Position numbers and translations under genes: made by a program. The notes under the pieces are model-generated. The model had not been told where the DNA came from and did not search any database. It saw nothing but the letters and a program-made list of their open reading frames with translations. From positions 4,898,001 to 4,962,000 of the forward strand of contig NZ_QASA01000001.1 in the NCBI RefSeq assembly GCF_003340495.1: DNA of 64,000 nucleotides, written 5' to 3'. Shown in pieces: positions 18,969 through 29,930 of the stretch (the first letter of the stretch is position 1; every line of letters starts with the position of its first letter). The DNA is from Adhaeribacter pallidiroseus (GTDB lineage: Bacteria; Bacteroidota; Bacteroidia; Cytophagales; Hymenobacteraceae).

Positions 18969-18991
18969 ATACATTTAAACATTTTTCTACC

Positions 18992-20176
18992 ATGAGCGAC
19001 AAGGTCCATATTTTTGACACCACGTTACGCGACGGCGAGCAGGTTCCTGGCTGCCAGTTAAATACCAAAGAAAAAATTGAAGTAGCCAAAGCCCTGGAAG
19101 AACTAGGTGTAGATATTATCGAAGCAGGTTTTCCTATTTCCAGCCCCGGCGACTTTACTTCCATTATCGAAATATCCAAGGCGGTTTCGGAGCCGGTAAT
19201 CTGCGCGCTGACCCGAGCCAAAAAAGAAGATATTGACTGTGCCGTGGAGTCGTTGAAATACGCGAAGCGTAAACGCATCCACACGGGCATTGGCGCTTCT
19301 GATATGCATATTCAGTATAAATTTAACACTTCGCGCCAAGATGTACTGGAACGCGGCGTATGGGCGGTAAAATACGCCAAGCAATTTGTAGAAGAAATTG
19401 AATTTTACGCCGAAGATGCCGGCCGGGCTGATCTGCCTTTTCTGGCGCAAATGGTTGAAGCTGTAATTGCGGCGGGCGCTACCGTGGTAAATATACCTGA
19501 TACTACCGGCTATTGCTTACCCTGGGATTACGGTGCGAAGATAAAATATTTAAAAGAAAACGTTAAAAACATCGATCAAGCTATTATCTCGGTGCATTGC
19601 CACAACGATTTAGGCTTAGCTACGGCCAACTCTATTGCCGGGGTAATTAACGGTGCCCGCCAGATTGAGTGTACCGTTAACGGCATCGGCGAACGGGCCG
19701 GGAATACCTCGCTAGAGGAAGTGGTGATGATTATGAAAAGTCACAAAGAACTGGAATTACTTAACCGCATAAACACGCCGCGTATCTATCCCACCAGCCG
19801 GTTGGTATCTCGGTTGATGCGCATGCGCGTACAGCCGAATAAAGCCATTGTGGGCGACAACGCATTTGCGCACTCTTCCGGTATTCACCAGGATGGCTTC
19901 CTGAAACACCGCGAAACCTACGAGGTAATTGATCCGCATGATGTAGGTGTGGCCGATTCTTCTATTGTTTTAACGGCGCGTAGTGGTAGAGCCGCCTTAA
20001 AGCACCGTTTAGAAAATCTGGGTTACTTTGTTACCAAAGAAGACATTGACGAAGTATACCCCGACTACCTGGTGATGGCGGATGAGTTAAAAGTTATTCA
20101 GGACGAGCATTTAACCGAGCTTTTTGGAAAACTGGAAACTAAACGGGAACAAGCCGCTGTTAAAACCAACAGCTAA
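18992..20176 (+). CDS. leuA: 2-isopropylmalate synthase, short form
   Basis: Condenses acetyl-CoA with 2-oxoisovalerate at the start of leucine synthesis. The metal-binding residues are visible: D9/D10 region in [14 protein letters not shown]202 and H204 in [14 protein letters not shown], and N238 in NGIGERAGN. The chain ends after the catalytic TIM barrel and a short linker domain (394 residues), so it lacks the C-terminal leucine-binding regulatory domain of the roughly 510-residue enzymes. Allosteric control by leucine may therefore be absent. Homocitrate and citramalate synthases have the same fold, but the leuCD neighbours favour LeuA. Confidence 0.88.
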   Translation: MSDKVHIFDTTLRDGEQVPGCQLNTKEKIEVAKALEELGVDIIEAGFPISSPGDFTSIIEISKAVSEPVICALTRAKKEDIDCAVESLKYAKRKRIHTGIGASDMHIQYKFNTSRQDVLERGVWAVKYAKQFVEEIEFYAEDAGRADLPFLAQMVEAVIAAGATVVNIPDTTGYCLPWDYGAKIKYLKENVKNIDQAIISVHCHNDLGLATANSIAGVINGARQIECTVNGIGERAGNTSLEEVVMIMKSHKELELLNRINTPRIYPTSRLVSRLMRMRVQPNKAIVGDNAFAHSSGIHQDGFLKHRETYEVIDPHDVGVADSSIVLTARSGRAALKHRLENLGYFVTKEDIDEVYPDYLVMADELKVIQDEHLTELFGKLETKREQAAVKTNS

Positions 20177-20184
20177 TTTTACAG

Positions 20185-21596
<1,412 letters not shown>

Positions 21597-21597
<1 letters not shown>

Positions 21598-21742
21598 TCG
21601 ATAGTCCATGGTCCATAGACAATGGTTCGTTGACTGGAAGTAGATACAAGACTATTGGTAAATTATACTTTAAGCTTTTGTTTGCAGGAAAGAAATCAAA
21701 TAACAATTTAAATCTATGGACTATCGACTGTGGTCTATGGAC
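21597..21742. repeat. Inverted word repeat in the leuC-leuD spacer
   Basis: GTCGATAGTCCAT (21597-21609) matches the exact complement of 21716-21728, and GTCCATAGAC (21611-21620) that of 21733-21742. The spacer could fold back on itself. The same word family (GTGGACTATGGGCCATGG) recurs upstream of the second permease gene at 26862. Confidence 0.6.
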
Positions 21743-21750
21743 TTGAAATC

Positions 21751-22380
21751 ATGGAAAAATTTAAAAAAATAACCTCTACGGCGGTTCCATTGCCGATTGA
21801 AGACATTGATACGGACCAGATTATTCCGGCCCGCTTCCTGAAGGCTACTACCCGCGAAGGTTTTGGTGATAACTTGTTCCGGGATTGGCGCTACGATAAC
21901 CAAAATACGCCGAAGCCGGATTTTGTACTGAACAACCCGCTGTATACGGGTAAAGTATTAGTAGCTGGTAAAAACTTTGGTTGTGGCTCCAGTCGCGAAC
22001 ACGCAGCTTGGGCCATTAACGATTATGGTTTTAAAGTAGTTATTTCGAGCTTTTTCGCCGATATTTTTAAAGGCAATGCCTTAAACAATGGCCTCTTGCC
22101 GGTGCAAGTTTCCGAGGAGTTTCTGGCAGTTATTTTCGCGCACATTTTCGCCGACAGAAACACGGAACTAGAAGTAAACCTGGAAGCCCAAACCGTACGC
22201 ATTGCCGGCACGGACCAAGTAGAAAAATTTGATATTAATCAATACAAAAAAACCTGCTTAATTAACGGGTATGACGATATTGATTACTTACTCAGCTTAA
22301 AGAAAGAAATTGAAGCTTACGAAAAAACCAGTAAGTATTTAAGCCTGGTGAACCAAAGCCAGGAAGAAGTAGAAGCTTAA
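21751..22380 (+). CDS. leuD: 3-isopropylmalate dehydratase small subunit
   Basis: Partner of Leu[20 protein letters not shown] near the N-terminus and [17 protein letters not shown] are the LeuD signatures; the swivel-domain loop binds substrate. The ATG at 21751 gives 209 residues beginning MEKFKKITS. An upstream GTG at 21730 lies in the inverted word repeat and was not chosen. It is last in the leuA-leuC-leuD operon and is followed by a terminator. leuB does not follow. Confidence 0.95.
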   Translation: MEKFKKITSTAVPLPIEDIDTDQIIPARFLKATTREGFGDNLFRDWRYDNQNTPKPDFVLNNPLYTGKVLVAGKNFGCGSSREHAAWAINDYGFKVVISSFFADIFKGNALNNGLLPVQVSEEFLAVIFAHIFADRNTELEVNLEAQTVRIAGTDQVEKFDINQYKKTCLINGYDDIDYLLSLKKEIEAYEKTSKYLSLVNQSQEEVEA

Positions 22381-22404
22381 TTTTTTTAAATTTACATGCA
22401 TCAC

Positions 22405-22436
22405 AAAGCCAGTTCTAGAACTGGCTTTTTTCTTTT
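22405..22436 (+). terminator. Terminator of the leu operon
   Basis: AAAGCCAGTTCT and AGAACTGGCTTT form a perfect 24-nt palindrome, followed by TTTCTTTT. It begins 25 bases after the leuD stop codon. Confidence 0.8.
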
Positions 22437-22587
22437 AAGAATTCCCGGAAAATTGTTGGGTTTCCAATTGGGTTACATTCGGCAAGCAGCTAATTGTAAA
22501 ATTCTTCTCTTGGTTTTAATTCTTTATTCTTTAAATATTCAGGAATATTGGGTGGCCCGGATTTAAATTTTAAACGAATAGGCAAAC

Positions 22588-23238
22588 TTATACAAATTGC
22601 AGACTTCCGAAATATTCCGGCAAATGAAAGTTAGGTTCTGAAGTGCTAATCGGGCTCCAGGCTAAATAATGCGGACGCGGTAAATCGTCGCCGCATTTAT
22701 AAAAATTCGCACGTGCGTTTACGCCCCGAAATGTAGTAAGGCAGTGTTGGGTAAAAACTTCGGCCGGAATAAGTACCGTTAACTCCCAGAATGTTACCTG
22801 GCCGTTGCTGGGCAAAGTTGTTTTTTGCAACGTTCCGGCGTATTTAATCTTGCGGATGGATTCTTCGGGCAGCAACCGGCGGTTTTCGCGGGCGTCACCA
22901 AAACCGAGCAAACAGGTTCCTAAGCAATTAAACTCCACATTATAGTAACTGGCTTCGCCGTTAAACGCAATAAAAAACTCTACACAACTATCTTTATACA
23001 CCGGATCGTTTGTGTTACGAAACTTAGCCTGGATGGCTTCTTCTGCCACGTAAAATTTTAAAAAAATACAATTGTGGTGGTAACCCAGGGCAAATTGCAC
23101 CCGGGGCTTGTAGCTAAACCGGGGCCAGGGCGTGTGATCCAGGGTATGTTTGTCCAGGGTATCTAGTTCCGCACTTATTTGCTCTAAGGAGCTTTGCCGG
23201 TTCAGCATGGGCAAGGAGGCGACTTCCAGGCTTTTCAT
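22588..23238 (-). CDS. Carbohydrate-binding family 9-like (CBM9/DOMON-type) protein
   Basis: A 216-residue beta-rich protein resembling family 9 carbohydrate-binding domains: VQFALGYHHNCIFLKFYVAE, then DSCVEFFIAFNGEASYYNVE and the late motif YFGSLQF. No clear signal peptide is visible, so it may be cytoplasmic or the start may be wrong. In Bacteroidota such stand-alone domains often occur with sugar metabolism genes, but none is adjacent here. The remnant of another gene ends four bases before its start codon. Confidence 0.7.
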   Translation of the reverse strand: MKSLEVASLPMLNRQSSLEQISAELDTLDKHTLDHTPWPRFSYKPRVQFALGYHHNCIFLKFYVAEEAIQAKFRNTNDPVYKDSCVEFFIAFNGEASYYNVEFNCLGTCLLGFGDARENRRLLPEESIRKIKYAGTLQKTTLPSNGQVTFWELTVLIPAEVFTQHCLTTFRGVNARANFYKCGDDLPRPHYLAWSPISTSEPNFHLPEYFGSLQFV

Positions 23239-23241
23239 CTA

Positions 23242-23463
23242 TTAATTAACTTCTTTTTCGGAATATCCCCAGATAATTGCTATTCTTTCGTGGAAATGAG
23301 CCATATTTTGGTAAATAGTAACCCTGAGCAAAGGCACATCTTTAAGAATAGAATGGTTAATGCGCTGCAACAGATAATCCGGATATTCTTGGTAGTTGCT
23401 AACAAGGTGAAAAATATCGCGAACGTATTTGCTAGGGCACGTTTTAATGTGCTTTAATTTTTG
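23242..23463 (-). pseudogene. 3' remnant of an unidentified gene
   Basis: This frame is open for 73 codons and ends in TAA three bases before the CBM9-like start codon, as expected for the end of an upstream operon gene. The product has protein-like composition (YPDYLLQRINHSILKDVPLL, then MAHFHERIAIIWGYSEKEVN). There is no start codon at its 5' end: an in-frame stop precedes it and A/T-rich spacer DNA lies beyond. The body of the gene appears to be deleted. The family is not recognised. Confidence 0.4.
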
Positions 23464-23515
23464 TTAGCTGATGTAATTTTTTTATTTAAATTTTTCTTCC
23501 CGGTTTAAAGGTTAT

Positions 23516-23851
23516 TTATGCCTTATATCCTGTAACATCTCTCCAAATCTTTATTCTATTGAAAATTCTGTTTCTCACTTCTTCACCTTCTTTCTCTCCA
23601 ATTAGTAAGATCCATTTGCCTTTGGGTGTAAACCAGTCATAAATAGAATCATATATAGGAGATCCGTTCCAGTGTTCAAGGTCATCTAATTCTTCAGAAA
23701 ATGCTTCTTTGAAGTCTTCTACAAAACCTCCAGGGCAGAAGAGGTCATCTCTATTTTCTAATAATTTTTGAGCTAAGTAAAGATCATTAAGCAGTTCAGT
23801 AAGCTCCCACTTCTTCCAATATTCAGCCTTCGATAACGTCTGATTTTTCAT
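23516..23851 (-). CDS. Small acidic protein of unknown function
   Basis: A 111-residue, probably cytoplasmic protein. The N-terminal half is helical and charged (AEYWKKWELTELLNDLYLAQ, then FKEAFSEELDDLEHWNG), and the C-terminal half has alternating hydrophobic residues (KGKWILLIGEKEGEEV). It has no signal or membrane segment. No family is recognised. It stands alone between A/T-rich spacers; codon use looks more A/T-rich than in the metabolic genes, which may mean it was acquired. Confidence 0.55.
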   Translation of the reverse strand: MKNQTLSKAEYWKKWELTELLNDLYLAQKLLENRDDLFCPGGFVEDFKEAFSEELDDLEHWNGSPIYDSIYDWFTPKGKWILLIGEKEGEEVRNRIFNRIKIWRDVTGYKA

Positions 23852-24055
23852 TTTTCAAAAATATGCCTGCCAACTTGCAGCTATACAACATAACATACGG
23901 TTATCTGCACTATATATAAAGTAGGAACACTCGCTTTTATCCGGTTCTTAACAGTTTTTTTCCAAGTGTAGCGACTCGTTTTATATTACAAGTAATATAT
24001 AGAATTTTTTACCAATTTATTATTCTTTGTATTTCCCTATGCAAAAGTAAATGGC

Positions 24056-24095
24056 TGTGCTAAAAGCGAACAAAACATTGTATCGAAACCGGACA
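24056..24095 (+). promoter_or_regulatory. Two operator-like sites upstream of the first permease operon
   Basis: Two 17-bp sites, TGTGCTAAAAGCGAACA (24056-24072) and TGTATCGAAACCGGACA (24079-24095), have start points 23 bases apart. Both fit TGTnnC-N5-CGRACA. The same pair occurs at 55908-55946 upstream of the other permease operon. Their position about 64 bases before a conserved promoter-like block suggests binding sites for an enhancer-type activator. Confidence 0.65.
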
Positions 24096-24156
24096 GATTA
24101 AACTTCCCTCAAACATCATTTACACGGCAAATCACTTATTATCAACCAATTAAGAT

Positions 24157-24177
24157 CATGGCACTTTTCTTATTTAA
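24157..24177 (+). promoter_or_regulatory. Conserved sigma-54-like promoter block
   Basis: ATGGCACTTTTCTTATTT matches the block at 56007-56027 in 18 of 21 positions. TGGCAC is a good -24 element, but the expected TTGC at -12 reads TTAT, so assignment to sigma-54 is tentative. It lies about 100 bases before the permease start codon. Confidence 0.45.
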
Positions 24178-24276
24178 AGATAATCAGGTTTGCTAAAATA
24201 CCGGAGAGCTAGTTTTTTAAATTTTTCATAAGATTATGTCTTCTCTTGGCTTCTATTACTTATTAATCGCCATAAT

Positions 24277-26637
24277 ATGCTTACAAATTACCTGAAAATA
24301 GCGTTGCGAAACCTGCTCCGGCATAAAGGTTTTTCTTTTATTAATATTTCGGGTTTGGCCTTAGGCATGACCTGCAGCATTTTAATTATGTTGTGGGTAC
24401 AAGACGAACGTAGCTTTAACCAGTTTCATGCGCAACTCAACCGGTTGTACCGGGTAATGGAAGTGCAGCATTACGGCGGTAATTCTGATTTTACCTTCGA
24501 TGCTACGCCCGGACCACTGGGCGAAAACCTACCGCAAGATATTCCCGAAGTAGCGCAAGCGGTAACTTTGCACCCGGGCTTTAACCTGCTGTTTACCCAC
24601 GAGAACCAAGCTCTAAAGCAAAACGGCACCTACGCTGGTCCGGATTTTTTCCGGATGTTTTCTTTCCCGTTCACGCAAGGAAATCCTCAGACCGCGCTGA
24701 AGCAACCTAAGTCAATTGCCATTTCGGAAACCATGGCGCAAACGTACTTTCGGAGCACCAACGTAGTGGGTAAAACCATTAAAGTAAACAACAAAGATAC
24801 CTACCAGATTACCGGCGTATTTAAAGATGTACCCAAAAACTCGTCGTTGCAGTTTGATTGGGTAATGCCATTTACCGACTATGTGCAGGAAAACGATTGG
24901 GTGAAAGACTGGGACAATAACGGACCTAAAACGTACGTATTGCTGCAGCCCAATACTAGCCAGGCCACCGTAGACCAAAAAATAAAGCATTACCTGGCCA
25001 CCAAAAAAAAGGAAAGTACGATTGATTTATTTCTGCAACCGGTGGGGGATATGTACTTACAAGGCAATTTTAAATCCAGTAACGTGCCGGTAGGAGGTCG
25101 TATCGAGTACGTGCGGTTATTCGCGATTGTGGCCGTTTTTATTCTGGTAATTGCCTGCATCAACTTCATGAATTTAGCTACCGCCCGGTCGGCGCGGCGG
25201 GCGAAAGAAGTAGGCGTGCGCAAAGTAATAGGTGCCGGACAGCGCGAGCTCATCGGGCAATTTAGCGGCGAATCCATGCTGATTACTTTACTGGCTATTG
25301 TGTTTGCCTTAGGGTTGGCGCAGTTGTTAATACCGGTATTTAACCAGCTTACCGATAAAGCAATTGCTATTCCGTATCAAGACCCGCAGTTTATTCTGGC
25401 GGTAGCGAGTATTGCTCTTATTACCGGCTTACTCTCTGGTTCTTACCCGGCTTTGTTTTTAGCATCGTTCGAGCCGGTGAAAGTTTTAAAAGGGACTCTT
25501 CGTTTTAATACCAGTACCATCTGGTTCCGGAAAGGCCTGGTCGTATTTCAGTTTATCTTATCCTCGGTGCTGATTGTGAGTGCTTTGGTGGTATACAGCC
25601 AGGTGCAATATATCCGGACCAAAAACCTGGGTCTGAACCGCGACAATGTGGCTTACGTGTACCTGGAAGGCAAATTAAAAGAACAGGCGGCTCCTTTAAG
25701 AAATGATTTACTACGCTCCCCGGATATTAAACAAGCCACCATCGCGAACCAAAATCCGCTTATGGTGGGTTCCTCCACGGGCAATGTGCAATGGGCGGGC
25801 AAAACGCCTAAAGCCGATGTGTTGTTTAGCGTATTGGCTACCCAGTATGATTACCTGAAAACCATGGACATCCCCCTGAAAGCCGGGCGCGATTTTTCGA
25901 AGGAGTTTGGCACCGATACTTCTAATTTCGTGATAAACGAAGAAGCCGCCCGGCTGATGAACATGCGCGACCCAATAGGGCAAAAAATTCAGGTAATGGG
26001 GGTAACCGGGCAGATTATCGGGGTTACCAAAGATTTTCATTCTTCTTCCATGCACACAGCCATGCAGCCGCTGATCCTGATTTTAAACCCGAAGTATGCT
26101 GCCGATTACCTGTTCGTGCGCCTGGCCACCGGAAAAACCAAAGACGGTTTAGCCCAAATGGAAAAACTGGTGAAACAATACAACCCGGGTTATCCTTTTG
26201 AGTACCACTTCCTCGACGAAGATTTTGAGCAAATGTATAAAAGCGAAGCCATGATTGGCCAGTTAGCTTACTACTTTGCGTTTCTGGCTATTTTTATTTC
26301 GTGTTTAGGTTTGTTTGGGTTAGCCTTGTTTACAGCCGAGCAGCGTACCAAAGAAATCAGTATCCGCAAGGTATTGGGTGCCTCGGTGTTTAACATTACC
26401 CGCATGCTTTCCCTTGATTTTTTAAAATTAGTGTTACTGGCCAATATTATTGCCTGGCCTTTGGCGGCTTATGTGATGCATAACTGGTTGCAAAACTTTG
26501 AATACCGCACCAACCTGGCCTGGTGGATTTTTGCCCTGGCGGGTGGATCTACGTTAATCATTGCCCTGCTTACGGTAAGTTACCACGCCATCCGGACGGC
26601 TGTAACCAACCCGGTTACTTCGTTGCGCAGCGAGTAA
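24277..26637 (+). CDS. MacB/FtsX-type ABC transporter permease, intact
   Basis: A 786-residue permease with the family's duplicated layout: TM1 at about residues 20-42 (SFINISGLALGMTCSILIML), a periplasmic MacB-PCD domain to about 280, three TM segments with the FtsX motif (ARSARRAKEVGVRKVIGAGQ), a second TM and periplasmic domain from about 415, and three final TM segments with RTKEISIRKVLGAS. Such proteins use a separate ATPase, not found here, to drive export or to transmit force across the membrane. The substrate is unknown. It is first in its operon, under the operator module, and is followed by a broken paralogue. Confidence 0.9.
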   Translation: MLTNYLKIALRNLLRHKGFSFINISGLALGMTCSILIMLWVQDERSFNQFHAQLNRLYRVMEVQHYGGNSDFTFDATPGPLGENLPQDIPEVAQAVTLHPGFNLLFTHENQALKQNGTYAGPDFFRMFSFPFTQGNPQTALKQPKSIAISETMAQTYFRSTNVVGKTIKVNNKDTYQITGVFKDVPKNSSLQFDWVMPFTDYVQENDWVKDWDNNGPKTYVLLQPNTSQATVDQKIKHYLATKKKESTIDLFLQPVGDMYLQGNFKSSNVPVGGRIEYVRLFAIVAVFILVIACINFMNLATARSARRAKEVGVRKVIGAGQRELIGQFSGESMLITLLAIVFALGLAQLLIPVFNQLTDKAIAIPYQDPQFILAVASIALITGLLSGSYPALFLASFEPVKVLKGTLRFNTSTIWFRKGLVVFQFILSSVLIVSALVVYSQVQYIRTKNLGLNRDNVAYVYLEGKLKEQAAPLRNDLLRSPDIKQATIANQNPLMVGSSTGNVQWAGKTPKADVLFSVLATQYDYLKTMDIPLKAGRDFSKEFGTDTSNFVINEEAARLMNMRDPIGQKIQVMGVTGQIIGVTKDFHSSSMHTAMQPLILILNPKYAADYLFVRLATGKTKDGLAQMEKLVKQYNPGYPFEYHFLDEDFEQMYKSEAMIGQLAYYFAFLAIFISCLGLFGLALFTAEQRTKEISIRKVLGASVFNITRMLSLDFLKLVLLANIIAWPLAAYVMHNWLQNFEYRTNLAWWIFALAGGSTLIIALLTVSYHAIRTAVTNPVTSLRSE

Positions 26638-26861
26638 GCAGTAGTTTAGTTTTTTTCGGATTGCGGCGTTTACCGGAAAAGTAATAGTAGCGTTTTTTTT
26701 CGCAGAAAGACCTGGCCAGCGGTTCGGGCAGGCGCCCATAACGGTACCGTTCCGGGAGCAATGGTCTAACTGTTTCTTTTGTAAAAATAAAAGCAGAACT
26801 ACTTAGATAGGTCCATACAAATCGATCCTAGCGCTGCAAACAAGCTAAAATTTTAAAAAAC

Positions 26862-26888
26862 TGTGGACTATGGGCCATGGATAATCGA
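26862..26888. repeat. Word-repeat copy related to the leuC-leuD spacer
   Basis: GTGGACTATGGGCCATGGAT followed by AATCGATTG is a variant of the GTCCATGG/CTATGGAC words at 21597-21742. It lies just before the broken permease gene. Confidence 0.4.
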
Positions 26889-26896
26889 TTGAAACT

Positions 26897-29333
26897 ATGC
26901 TGACCATCTATCTGAAAACCGCCTGGCGCATTTTGTGGCGCCACAAAGCTTTTTCGCTGATTAATAATCTGGGATTAGCCCTGGGCATTACCGCCTTTAT
27001 TTTAATTTTGGAGTACGTCAGTTTTGAACAGAGTTTTAACCGGTTTCATACCAACCTATCTACCATGTACCGGCTGCAGGTGCAAGGCCGGGGCGGCGAA
27101 TTTAACATTAATATAGCCCCGGCCGTTGCACCACTCGTGCAGCAACAGTTTCCGGAAGTGCAGGTTTTCTGTCGCGTGGCCGAACAAGCGGCGAATGGTT
27201 TGGTTACCTTCGCCGGTGCTAAAAAAGAAAGTGTTCCGCAATCGTTCCGTGAAGATGCTATTGCGTACGCCGACGCGAGCTTTTTTACCTTATTTACTTT
27301 TCCGCTGGTGCAGGGCCAGGCCGCTACCGCACTGCAAGCCCCCAATACGGTAGCTTTATCGCAAGCGCAAGCCCACAAATATTTCGGAAATAAGCCGGCG
27401 ATGGGGCAAGTTATCACGCTTAATAACCAATTTGGTAAAACATTGTACACCGTTACGGCCGTGTACGCCGACATGCCGCTAAATTCTGATCTGCGCTTCG
27501 ATGCGGTTTTCTCCCTTATTACCCTGGCCAATCCGGCGAACCTGAACGGTAACGGATGGGCCCGGTTAGATGGCTTCGACGGTACTTTTGTAACTACTTT
27601 TTTCCGGGTAAGTCCCGGTACCGATTACCAGCGGCTGGCCGCCAAACTAAACGCGCTGGCTAAAAAAATGAATCCCGACGGAGAAGACCGGTTTTGGCTG
27701 CAACCCGCCGGTAACTTGCACCTGGCAAACTCGCTGGGCGATCTCTTGCGGGCCAGCGGCAGTCTGGGTTTTGTGTATTTGCTGGAAGGTATTGCCGGGC
27801 TAATATTAATTATTGCTTGGTTTAATTACGTTAATCTATCTACGGCCGGCGCCTTAAAAAGAGCAAAAGAGGTAGGCATCCGAAAAGTAATCGGTGCTCG
27901 TTCCGGGCAATTAATATTGCAATTTTTAGGTGAGTCGTTGTTTTTGAACCTAATAGGATCTTTATTAGCGCTGGGGTTGGTAGTTTTGCTGCAAAGCCCT
28001 TTTAACAAACTGATTAAAAAAGACTTGACTTTTAGTGTACTGCAGGCCGATAATTATTGGTTAATTGGTTTAGGCTTGTTACTGGTAGGGGCGCTGGCTT
28101 CGGGTATTTACGTAGTCTTTTACGCTGGTATCGTTCCAGCCGGTGCAAACGTTAAAAGGCACTCCCCGGATGAGCCGCGGCTATTGGTTACGTAAATCTC
28201 TGGTTGTCGGGCAGTTCAGCGCCTCGGTGGTGTTAATTATTGCCACTCTGGTATTATACCGCCAGTTACAATACATGCAAAATCAGGATTTAGGCTTTGC
28301 ACTCACCCAGCGTTTGGTTATCCAAAGTCCGCAGGTAGGCGAGGAAGCGGCTATAACTACGCGTACCGCCGTGCTGGAACAACAGTTAAGCCAGTTGCCA
28401 TACGTCAAAAATTTCTGCCAGAGCGGCATTGTGCCGGGTAATTATTACAACTTCGGCGCCAACGGCATTGCCCGGCCCGGAGCCCCCGCCGACGATAATA
28501 AAAAAGGCTACTCCATGGGTATCATCGATGACCGTTACCTGCCAACGTACGGCATTGCTTTAGCCGCCGGGCGCAACTTTACCCACCAGGAAACTACTTT
28601 AGGTTGGGAGAAAAGCGCCAAACTGATGCTCAACGAATCGGCGGCTCGGCAATTAGGTTTTTCTTCGGCTGCCGCGGCCGTGGGCCAGACGGTAAACTGG
28701 GGGCAAGCGTACCAGGTAGTAGGCGTTATGCGCGATTACCACCACCAAGGGTTACGTAATGCCATTGATCCCATTATTTTTCTGCCCCGCCGTTCGGTAG
28801 GTTACCTAACAGTGCAACTTACCCCCGGTGGCATGTCCCGGAAACTTGCCGAGCTCGAAAAGCTATACCGGGCCAATTACCCCGGTAATCCCTTCGAATT
28901 TTTCTTTTTAGACGAACGCTACAACGAGCAATACCAACAAGAGCAACAATACGGGCAAGTATTTACCGTAGCCTCTACCTTAGCTATTTTTATTGCTTGT
29001 TTAGGCTTGTTTGGTTTGGTAGCGTTTACCACCGAGCAACGTACCAAAGAAATCGGCATTCGTAAAGTGCTGGGGGCTTCGGTAGCGAATATCCTGTCGT
29101 TGATTTCGAAAGATTTTTTAAAATTAGTAGTGCTGGCGAATCTGCTGGCCTGGCCCGTTGCCTGGTAGGGCATGCACCGCTGGCTCCAGGACTTTGAATA
29201 CCGCATTACCATCACGTGGCCAGTTTTTGCTCTAGCCGGGGCCTTAGCCATCCTTATTGCTTTGCTTACCATTAGTGTGCAGGCCATAAAAGCCAGTTTA
29301 GCCAATCCGGTAAACTCCCTGCGGAATGAGTAG
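26897..29333 (+). pseudogene. Second FtsX-type permease, broken by a frameshift and a nonsense codon
   Basis: The first frame runs 26897-28195. The family sequence leaves it near 28130, where FYAG should continue as SFQPVQTLKG and one extra base shifts the frame. The second frame then continues with normal family sequence to an in-frame TAG at 29166-29168. Beyond the TAG the reading frame continues for 54 codons to the usual end, NPVNSLRNE, at 29333. Intact paralogues have Tyr or a similar residue at the TAG (AWYGMQTWL), so TAC-to-TAG is likely. Removing one base gives exactly 812 codons, the family length. It has all the usual domains and is probably a recent pseudogene. Confidence 0.85.
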
Positions 29334-29930
29334 TCAGCACCTTGCTTGGTAGGATCAGAGGATTATCCGGATTAACTTCCTGAACTAAAAAGAAAAATTT
29401 TTTAAATTTTTGTATGTCCGGAGGCTGCTTTCTTAAAAGCAACGCATTATTTGATGCGTAATCGCCAATAAGAGAAATCTTCTTCTTTGGGTTCTGCCTG
29501 CAACAGCTTATATTTATCCATTGGTAGTGTTTTAATTAAAATAGCAGTAGAAGATTCCCAGTGCAACTCCAAAGGTTTCCAATCCTGGTGCACGATCTCC
29601 AAGAACTTTTTAATGGCAGGCGATTTTTCAGTATTTGCTACTTCCCAGATCTGGATTCCGTTCGGCGCTTCGTCCAGGGCAGTGGCAAAGGAGCTATTGG
29701 CTAAATACTTTTGGTCCGGCGAAACAATTGGTTCTGTCCAGGTGGTTGTGATAGCCCCAGTGGTTTTATCTACCAGATACGTTTCGTAGGCTTCGTAAAA
29801 ACGACCAGCCACTAAGTATTGGTTAATTTTTGCGTGCTGCCCCAAGTAGCGATACGCTCTTATTGCCGGATCATCGGTATTTAGCAACGTATCCCGGAAC
29901 ATTTTAAAAGGGGTCCATTTATTATTTATT

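Noticed and set aside
23194-23457. 87-codon plus-strand ORF over the CBM9-like start
   Set aside because: It overlaps the CBM9-like gene start and the remnant in the opposite frame. The minus-strand reading is more protein-like.
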